From the NCBI GenBank assembly GCA_021234155.1, contig JAJEKV010000045.1:6157470-6221469 (forward strand): 64,000 bases of DNA, in the 5' to 3' direction. Position numbers and translations under genes: made by a program. Under the pieces are notes generated by a model. It saw only the letters and a list, made by a program, of their open reading frames with translations, did no database searches and was not told the DNA's origin. Shown one piece after another: positions 56,463 through 64,000 of this stretch. The DNA is from Isoetes taiwanensis (Eukaryota > Streptophyta > Lycopodiopsida > Isoetales > Isoetaceae). Numbering within the stretch: position 1 is the stretch's first letter; every line of letters starts with the position of its first letter.

Positions 56463-59150
56463 TTGTCTTCTAGATTTCTTGTTTCTAAACGTGGAAAACA
56501 TGAGCTTTTTAACGAGGCCTATCTCTGCAAGAAAGGGCGACTGGCAGGGGTGCTTGGCATTATGGAGCAGCAAGGTAATCCTATTTCTAGAGATAATGGA
56601 TATAACATTTTGCAAGGATGCATTAGGAAAAAAGATCAAGAATGTGGAAGAAGACTGTTTCGTTTAATGTCACAAACTGGGCTAGATTCGGTTGAGGTTT
56701 TGGGTAACCATTTCATTCGCCTCTTTGCTTCTTGCGGATGCTTATTGGAAGCAAATGAGGCATTTTATAAGGTGTTGAAACTAAGTGCACATACCTGGAG
56801 TGCAATTATTTCTGCTCATGCCAGTAATGGGAAGGAAGAGCTGGCGATACAACTATATAACATGCAATTTTCTAATGTCAGGAGTAACAAGTATGTCCTT
56901 CTTGCAGTCTTAAAGGCTTGTATTCCTCTCTGCACTCCATGAGATTAGACGTGTCAATCAGGAGGTCATTGAAAATGGTTTTGAAAAGGATGTAGTGTTA
57001 GGGACCTGTCTAATAGACGTGTATGCTAAATGTGGTAGCTTGGACGAATCATGCAAAGTTTTTTGAAACATTGCCAGAAAGAAATGTCGCCTCCTGGGGG
57101 TGCGATGATTGTGGGATATGTCCAAAGTGATGAAGGTTATCTTGCCTTAGAATGTTTTCAAAGAATGCAAATGGAGGGCATAGAGCCAGACAGTTTCACA
57201 TTTTCAAGCATCCTTAAAGCATGTGGCAGCATAAGTGCCATAGAGCAAGGGAGGGTGATCCATGAGCAGATGTTAAAGTATGCCTCTCAAATGAACATCA
57301 TCATAAACAGTGCACTTGTAGACATGTACGCTAAATGTAATAGTTTGGAAGAATCATACAATATCTTTGCCAACATGCCAAATCAGAATGCTGTCTCTTG
57401 GGGTGCATTAATAGCAGGTTATACTCAGCACAATGAAGGACGTCTTGCTTTGGATTGCTTTGAGAAGATGCAAAACGAGAAAGTCAGCCCAGATAATATC
57501 ACGTTCTCAAGTGTCTTAAAATCTTGTGCAAGCATAAAATGGCTAGAGGGAGGCAGACTTATCCATGAACAGATCCTTGACTATCAGTTTGGCTTAGATG
57601 TCATTTTAGGGAGTAGCCTTCTATATGTATGTCAGGTGTGGAGGGCTGAAAGAATCAACTTTAGTGTTTGAAAACCTGCCAAAGTTAGATACAATTTCCT
57701 GGGATCTAATGGTCATGGCATATATCCAGCATGATGAATTTCTTCTTGCCTATGATTGCTTAGACAGAATGCAATCAAAGGGTATCACACCAAGTAAAAA
57801 TTTGTTCTTGAGTGCAATAAAAGAATGCGCAGCAAAGGAGCAATACAGCCGGGTAGACTCATTCATGATTGCATATTAGAAGATAGGCTTGAATCAGACA
57901 TTGATGTGGCCAGTAGTCTCATTGATATGTATGCCAAATGCAGTACAATGTATGAGGCATCCCGTACCTTTGATAATTTGGAGAATCGTGATGCATTATG
58001 CTGGTGCACAATGATTTCAGGATATAGCCAAAATAATGACACTCATCTTGCCCTAATTTATTTTGAACAAATGCAACAGGAGGGCATAGTGCTACAAGAG
58101 GTCACTCTTGTTAGCATTTTAAGGGCATGTGGAGAAAGTGGAGCTATATATCATGCCAGGTTGCTTCATGATCATGTTTTTCAATTAGGGCTTGAAAGCG
58201 ATGTTGTTATTGGAAATGTTTTGATTGATATGTATGCAAAATGTAGTAGCTTGGAGGAATCTTGTAGAGTGTTTGATGTATTGCCTAATCGTGATGTGGT
58301 TTCCTGGAATTCAATGATTGCAGGATGTATGAGACATGGTGAATATCTTCTCACATTGATTTATTTTGAAAAAATGGAACAAGAGGAAATAACACCAAGT
58401 CAGGTTACCTTTTCAATGATCCTTAAAACATGTGGCTTTGTGGGCGCCATAGAGCAGGGCAGACTTGTGCATGATCAAATCCTAGAATGTGGCCTCTATT
58501 CAGATGTTATTGTGGGAAACAGTCTCATTGATATGTATGCTAAGTGTGGTATTTTGGAGGAGGCTTGTAAAGTTTTTAAGAGATTGCCGACACTAAATAT
58601 TGTGTCCTGGAATGCAATGATGGCAGGATATGCACAGCATGATGAATGCCATACAATCTTATATTGTTTGGAAGAAATGCAGGAAAAGGGCATCAAGCCA
58701 AATAATGTTACATTTCTCTGTATTCTCGTTGCATGCAACCGTGCTGGCCTAGTTGATAATGGCTGGTGGTACTTTCAGCATATGAGAGAATGCTATGGGA
58801 TAACGCTAATTATAGATCACTATAACTGCATGATTGACCTTTTAGGCCATGCAGGACACCTCAAAGAAGCATTGGATGTTTTGCAATCAATAGAGCCACC
58901 AAATGTTTCGGATGGATGTCCTTGCTTCATGCATCCAGAATGCATGGGAATGTGGAGCTTGGGAAATTTTGCTTTGAAGAGTTGCATCACTGCAATCCGC
59001 AATGCATTCCCAGTTACATACTCATGTCAAACATCTATGCGGATGTTTATATGCCAGATAGTATTTGTATTTAGGTTGTTTCCACAGGCTGGACACTATT
59101 CAACATTAAGAAGGAAAGGTTGGAATCCACTAACAGATCCACAAAACTGA
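56463..59150 (+). pseudogene. PLS-class pentatricopeptide repeat protein, frame-shifted
   Basis: Plus-strand coding for a tandem PPR protein of roughly 850-900 residues. The repeats are of the PLS type with the usual signatures: LVDMYAKCNSLEES, VSWGALIAGYTQH, VTFSMILKTCGFVGAIEQGR, DVIVGNSLIDMYAKCG, VSWNAMMAGYAQHDEC, then the E-type end (MIDLLGHAGHLKEA and, in another frame, HGNVELGKFCFEEL). Such proteins bind organellar RNA and direct editing or processing in chloroplasts or mitochondria. Six frame changes lie near 56,930, 57,060, 57,098, 57,630, 57,835 and 58,910. Those at 57,060 (six Ts) and 57,098 (five Gs) fall in homopolymers, so assembly error is possible. No DYW domain is visible. The start is uncertain: the first in-frame ATG is at 56,463, but the 5' end may be spliced. 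Confidence 0.85.
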
Positions 59151-59477
59151 ACAATAAAAAAGCTAAAATGGCATCCTGTAGTTCCCGGGCTAGGCACTAC
59201 ACTATGATGATATTTGAGTCCTGCAATCACAACAGGCCAGACATTGCACTTGAGAGTCATATTTTACCAAGTTTTTGGCCTTCCTTTAGTCTGGGACCTA
59301 TAACAATATCTTCGACGAGGGTTACTGGGCTGTTGAAGAACCAAAAGCTTTTGTACTGGTTGACCAAAGACAATTTTGTCTGCTGCCAGGTGCTCTGCCT
59401 TATTCTCGAGCTCATTTAGTTTCGCTAACTTTTTGTTGGGCTCGAGGAGGAGGAGGAGTACCTTCTTTCGCCGGAAG

Positions 59478-59604
59478 CTCTTCTGCTGGCCCAGAGGAGG
59501 GGGAGGATTAATGATCATGCTACGTTGGTCTCATAGGGACAGCTCTTCTGCTGGCCCAGAGGAGGGGGAGGATTAATGATCATGCTACGTTGGTCTCATA
59601 GGGA
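59478..59604. repeat. Two-copy tandem repeat, about 66 bp
   Basis: CTCTTCTGCTGGCCCAGAGG to CGTTGGTCTCATAGGGAC occurs at 59,478 and 59,543. Confidence 0.9.
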
Positions 59605-59686
59605 CGAGGACGAGGAAGAGGAAGAGGAAGAGGAAGAGGAAGAGGAAGAGGAAGAGGAAGAGGAAGAGGAAGAGGAAGAGGAAGCA
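59605..59686. repeat. (GAGGAA)n microsatellite
   Basis: About 13 GAGGAA units, preceded by two GACGAG units, at the end of the 66-bp tandem repeat. Nothing else is seen in 59,151-60,302. Confidence 0.95.
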
Positions 59687-60302
59687 TCCCAGATCAGACA
59701 GTGCACAAAGCTGAACAACTCTTAACAATAACTGTACCTGCCTACCATGGATAATGCCTGTAGCAGAACTTGCATTTTAGAACATGTATTATAGTAAGTG
59801 TATTCATGTGCATCCCATTTGGTAATTGGAACATCATTCTGCAGATGCCATCCTAGACTTATACAGTAACAAAGGAAAAGTTTCAGATATCCCCAGATGG
59901 CAATAAATTAGCTTCTTGAACATGCTATGGTTGCATGCTTGTCCAACAACCTGTACAGCCCTTGTCATCTTTGGCAAAACGATAACGTAAAAGAAGGAAT
60001 GAGGTGACAATCCTTAGCTCTCTCTGTCCTCCTTGGGTAACTCATTGAAGTTTTTCCTATTCCATTTAGTTGACATAAATAATTAAGTGCCTTGATTATG
60101 GATATACTTAACTTACAATTAATTACAATCAGACTTCCCATTAAATAATGTTGATGGACTTATCGCATAAGCTGGTTACTTGGTGGTGTTTACCAAGTGA
60201 CACAACGAATTTATAATCAAGTGATACAAAGAATTTATAGGTTGCGAATAAGCAACCCAAAGAATTGGCTAGCATATTAAGAAATTAGATGAGATGCGCC
60301 TT

Positions 60303-62090
60303 TTAGGGAACCACTAGGTAGGGCCTCATCATGTCGTTATCTTCGTGATCGACAATGTGGCAGTGCCAAACATAGCCAGGACCTTGAGTTGGATCAAATT
60401 GGAATATAGCACCATCCTGGGAGCTGAACCTGATGAGCAACCTTGTGACCCTGTCAGGCCAGGCCACTATGGTGTCCTTCCAGCCAACCTGATTCTCATC
60501 TGGCCCCACTGCTTGTCCAGTGAAACAACTTCTAGGATCTGGATAAGGAACTAACATGGAACAAGTGCCAGCATTGAATTTGACCACGTCAACTCCCTGC
60601 TGGTTGAGCATTTGGAACTGGACAAGATGCATATGCATGGGATGAGCATCTGGAGTGAGGTTTATGATTTCCCATAATTCAGCAGTGTTCTTTCTAGGAA
60701 GCTCTGTAGCAGGGTCTGTGAAGGCCTTTCCATCGATGGTGGTCTGGAGGACTTGGTCTTCCTCGTTGACAACCTCTTGCAAGGTAAAGTTGCGCCGACG
60801 AATGAAGGGGATGCTCAGAAAGTTTGACTTGAAGATGGGAGGGAACACTATAGGAGTGTTACCCTTGGCCCTGCTGACATGGAATTTCATGATGTACTGT
60901 GTACCATCAGAGGGTGGAGCACCAGAGGGGAATGGAGAAGCAGCAGAATTGAGGAGGAGAACATCTGTGCCAGGAGGAACCAAGGAAAAGTCTACAATTG
61001 CATCCACGCGTTCCGCCGGAGCCATGGTGATGGAAGTAAGGTTGGTAGGATAAGGAAGGTACCCTCCATCCGTGCCAATTTTAAGGAAGGAGAGTGCAGA
61101 TGAGGAGAAAGAAAGGGTGAAGAACCTAGCATTGGCTCCATTCAACAACCTCAATCTATACCTTCTGGCCTGAACATTAAGGTAAGGCCAGATCTTGCCA
61201 TTTACCAGTATAGTATCACCAAGGAACTCAGGACACCAGCTAGGATGTGTTTGTGGTGCGCTGCCGACGCTCGGATAATTCAACGATCCATCGGAGTAAA
61301 ATTGTTTATCTTGGATAACTAAAGGAACTTCAAACTCTCCAGATGGCAACCTGAATTTTTTCTCAGCCTCTGGCCATTGTAGCACATAAGCTCCACATAG
61401 TCCTGCATAGACATTCAACCTTGTCATGCCCATGGCATGATCATGGTACCATAACAAGGCTGGATACTGGGAATTTGGATACTCGTTGTCTTGTGTAATA
61501 AAGGTTGGTCCCTTCTCTCCCTTTGCTGTGAACCATGAATTCGGGTGTCCGTCTGATGTGCTGGCTGCCTCTAATCCATGGACATGTGTTGTAATTGGAA
61601 CTCCTCCTTGCTTTGGATTAGCCCAATTGATGGTCTTGTCTACTGGTAAAATATGAGACTCGTCTTCAATATGATTCTCCCATCTTATCTTTGTAGGAAC
61701 TCCTCGCCGCGCGATTAATGTTGGACCAGGATATGTTGCAGTAGCTTGGCTTGTTCCATATGCATAGAGTGTAGTTGGTGGCAGGTCCCTGTGTAGTTTC
61801 TGCAATAAATTCATACCAAAAAATATCAGTTTTAGACTGTCTATTTTGAGTTTTACGCATGTTTGGTTGGAACAAAAAATGGAAAATTCAAATACCTGAG
61901 ATATCTTATATGTTCCAATTGTGAGTTTGGTTTTTGGAGAGAGATTGATTGAGGCAGGAAGGGGCAGTGGATCGACAAATTTCTCTAGCCTAGGGGAGGG
62001 CTGCATGTTTTGGCAAATGGATTGGCCCAAGACTTGCTGCTGCACAGCAAGCAGGACCAGAAATAGACAGCTGCAGATCCATAGCGCCAT
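60303..62090 (-). CDS. LPR1: LPR-type multicopper oxidase (probable ferroxidase)
   Basis: Two exons: 62,090-61,896 (65 codons) and 61,799-60,303, around a 96-nt GT-AG intron. The product is 563 aa, close to the usual 570-590 for LPR1/LPR2. A signal peptide spans about residues 1-23 (hydrophobic LFLVLLAV). Three cupredoxin domains carry all copper ligands: THVHG (H137, H139), WYHDH (H184, H186), HPMHMH (H451, H454, H456) and HCHIVDHEDNDM (H544, C545, H546, H550, M555). LPR proteins oxidise Fe(II) in the cell wall/ER system and mediate root responses to low phosphate in Arabidopsis; the family resembles bacterial CotA and bilirubin oxidase. The intron keeps the frame open, so unspliced message would insert 32 residues. 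The gene looks intact and is the best-preserved in the window. Confidence 0.9.
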   Translation of the reverse strand: MALWICSCLFLVLLAVQQQVLGQSICQNMQPSPRLEKFVDPLPLPASINLSPKTKLTIGTYKISQVFEFSIFCSNQTCVKLKIDSLKLIFFGMNLLQKLHRDLPPTTLYAYGTSQATATYPGPTLIARRGVPTKIRWENHIEDESHILPVDKTINWANPKQGGVPITTHVHGLEAASTSDGHPNSWFTAKGEKGPTFITQDNEYPNSQYPALLWYHDHAMGMTRLNVYAGLCGAYVLQWPEAEKKFRLPSGEFEVPLVIQDKQFYSDGSLNYPSVGSAPQTHPSWCPEFLGDTILVNGKIWPYLNVQARRYRLRLLNGANARFFTLSFSSSALSFLKIGTDGGYLPYPTNLTSITMAPAERVDAIVDFSLVPPGTDVLLLNSAASPFPSGAPPSDGTQYIMKFHVSRAKGNTPIVFPPIFKSNFLSIPFIRRRNFTLQEVVNEEDQVLQTTIDGKAFTDPATELPRKNTAELWEIINLTPDAHPMHMHLVQFQMLNQQGVDVVKFNAGTCSMLVPYPDPRSCFTGQAVGPDENQVGWKDTIVAWPDRVTRLLIRFSSQDGAIFQFDPTQGPGYVWHCHIVDHEDNDMMRPYLVVP

Positions 62091-62294
62091 TCAGTGCACC
62101 AAAAAGAACCCAATTTTTGGATGGAATGGAATAGTCCTTCTGCAAGTAGTTTATGATGGATTGATTGCCAGTAATTTGATCCAACGCCGCAATATTGGAA
62201 TACTGATGCTGTGATAATTGCGCTGCAATATTATGAGAGAGCTGAGCAGGGATGTTGAATGTTGATGATATGATATCAAGGGGACATACGTGGG

Positions 62295-62302
62295 TTTATA
62301 TA
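62295..62302 (-). promoter_or_regulatory. TATA box of the multicopper oxidase gene
   Basis: The minus strand reads ACTATATAAACC about 205 bp upstream of the ATG at 62,090, with an ACGT-core element (CCCACGTA) immediately downstream of it. Position and sequence fit a plant core promoter. Confidence 0.6.
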
Positions 62303-62469
62303 GTGTTGGATATGGACAATGATGATGCAGCGCTGATAAATGTTGAAGTAATAAACCGCCATAGCCGTGCAGATGATGACGGTACTTCTTAGCCAATGTC
62401 GGGAAGTTGTGGCAACACACAATGTGACAATATGGCGGCAACCCCCAAAAAAAATTCTCATTTGACTTC

Positions 62470-63006
62470 GTCCACGGAATTAAAAGTCAACATGTATACG
62501 TGTTTCATCAAATCCAACACGAGCCTAATAATATAATGTTTGGAAAAACAATCCCACACTTCTTTAGCATGCCTCGAATTTAGGTTTTGCACTAACCAGC
62601 AAAAACGCCGCCTTTATTGATGCTTACCGGATTTTTGAGAAAAACGCCTCAGCATGTTTTTTTAGCAAGTTTGCCTAACCCCGCCCCTACAACATTTTCT
62701 TCAATTCTAGACTCTCCATGTGAACTCGCACATAGACCAAATTAAATCTAAGTTGTTGGATTTACAAATTTCTCCATCGACAGTCTAGAAAATTAGAAAT
62801 CGCCCAAAATTCCTTCTCTCTCTTGGCACTTCCTTCAGTTCTTATTTTGTGACCGTGGCGATGCAGTTCATGCTTCCCCTTCAACTTGAGCCCCTTCGAC
62901 TTGAATCCTGAGCAAGGGAGTGGAAAAGGGGAAATTTCAGGGATTTGCAATGGTGAAAATAGCTTTACCCCAGTTTTGATGATTTTACCGCGGTAACTAC
63001 TCTCCC
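62470..63006. other. No supported gene
   Basis: Short frames only. CCCCGTTATCCGTA-like text is duplicated at 63,022-63,053, just before the minisatellite. Confidence 0.35.
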
Positions 63007-63350
63007 GTGGAATCATTAAGCCCCGTTATCCGTATCTGCCCCGTTATCCGTACCTGACAGGCTCCATTTTATACCTTCCGGTGGAATCACATCTGCAAAA
63101 TACCGCTGGACAGAATCACCACCCTTTTATTCTACGCGACGGAATCACATGAAATTGATCCTGCCGGGTGGAATCACATATAGTAATATTCTACCTCGTG
63201 GAATCACCGTATACCGTAATATTCTCCTCCGTGGAATCACCGTGTACGATAATATTCTCCTCCGTGGAATCACCGCGTACGATAATATTCTCCCCCGTGG
63301 AATCACCGCGTACTATATTCCTCGGGAAGGAATCACTTGGAGACCTTTGA
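63007..63350. repeat. Minisatellite, 33-bp unit with GTGGAATCACC core
   Basis: CGTGG anchors at 63,164, 63,197, 63,230, 63,263 and 63,296 give an exact 33-bp period. The core GGAATCAC also recurs at looser spacing from 63,007 to 63,340. Each unit carries (T/C)CGTGGAATCACCG and ATAATATTCTCC. One plus frame reads an 11-residue repeat (RGITVYDNILL), most likely a by-product of the 33-bp period. Confidence 0.9.
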
Positions 63351-63689
63351 ATCTGTAATAACTGCAGGTAGGGAGGAAAAATTGGCAAACGGTTCAATCC
63401 CAGCAAAAGTTTATGTCCGATTCCATAAAAAATGGTTGAGGATGGTTTAAACGAAGCCTACGTTACTTGAAGATCATGAATGAAATTAATACTAAACCAA
63501 TGGTGCAAAAAAAACAAGCTTGACTACTCCATTTTGTCTGTGCATGTCCATTGTTATGCTCTGAACCCCTTGCCAATATCGACAATGCCCTTTTCATGCG
63601 AGGCCTGCCCTTTGAATCCAATATGAGCAGAGAAAACTGCCCTGCAAGCATGAGATAAACCCCGATGTTTTGATTAGGCTAAAATTGTT

Positions 63690-63899
63690 ATGAAGGTTTC
63701 AACGCTAGTGTTGAATCCAGATCTAGCAGGGAATGTCACAAGAGTCAGAAAAGTCCCAAATTGTCTATTGTGGAAGATGACACTGAGGAAGAAGAGGCTT
63801 CCTCTTCAGGTGCTTTTAGATTTGACCCTATTCCGTTTCCTTCAGTATTGAACAGAAACAGAGCCCAAATAAAGGAGAAAAACATATACAGATTTTAAG
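63690..63899 (+). CDS. Possible exon with acidic, serine-rich protein
   Basis: A plus frame of about 70 codons reads SRECHKSQKSPKLSIVEDD, then TEEEEASSSGAFRFDPIPF and a basic end before a TAA at 63,897. There is no start codon in frame, so it would be an internal or terminal exon of a gene running off the window to the right. Not recognised. Confidence 0.3.
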
Positions 63900-64000
63900 T
63901 GTCAGGAATCATCCAATGCAACCCGGAAAAGCATTCAAGGCTGAGAAAACGGCTCAGAGAAAGGTAAAACAAAGAAATTGAAGGGCAAAGCAGATTTCGC

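Noticed and set aside
63149-63358. Small protein with an 11-residue repeat
   Set aside because: The 33-bp DNA period alone keeps the frame open; no start context or other coding evidence.

Overview
The window is nuclear DNA of a land plant. It has GT-AG introns, a plant-type Mediator subunit, a PLS-class pentatricopeptide repeat gene, an LPR-type multicopper oxidase and dense nested transposons. The transposase families (DUF7869-like, DUF8039-like) and the decayed style suggest a large, repeat-rich genome such as a fern's, but that is inference; nothing here fixes the species.

Left third (1-20,000): a decayed DUF7869-type transposase gene on the minus strand is split in two by a Ty3/gypsy element (1375-9758; TG..CA LTRs, near-matching target duplication GTAGT/GTAGC, polypurine tract). 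The left LTR of that element is itself split by a 2.6 kb CACTA element (1675-4315). So there are three levels of nesting. The gypsy element has lost everything 5' of integrase but keeps a long additional reading frame downstream of integrase that runs into the 3' LTR. From 10.7 to 20 kb I see only tandem duplications, two DUF8039-like transposon scraps and a tRNA-like SINE fragment.

Middle (20,400-33,700): an old Ty1/copia element on the plus strand has received two insertions. One is a 4.04 kb DNA transposon with perfect 24-bp terminal inverted repeats, a G-rich tract and an array of hairpins (20,716-24,752). The other is a younger copia element on the minus strand with 636-bp LTRs, a perfect TGGTT duplication, a tRNA-iMet primer site and a polypurine tract (26,112-31,628).

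33,700-53,400: microsatellites, two tRNA-like SINE candidates, a 5'-truncated LINE, and Helitron-like elements. The best of these (47,122-52,403, minus strand) carries exon pieces of two unrelated host genes in its own orientation: alpha-glucan phosphorylase and the plastid acetyl-CoA carboxylase carboxyltransferase alpha subunit. It also has at least two exon-like pieces I cannot name. A smaller candidate at 40,071-41,195 and an orphan end at 42,937 lie near an ankyrin exon pair.

Right part (54,600-64,000) is the genic island: MED28 (minus, three coding exons, 126 aa) lies head to head with a PPR gene (plus) broken by six frame shifts. A full-length LPR-type multicopper oxidase gene (minus, 563 aa, one 96-nt intron) follows, then a 33-bp minisatellite. 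MED28 acts in RNA polymerase II transcription, and the oxidase is probably a secreted or ER ferroxidase. I see no functional link among the three genes.
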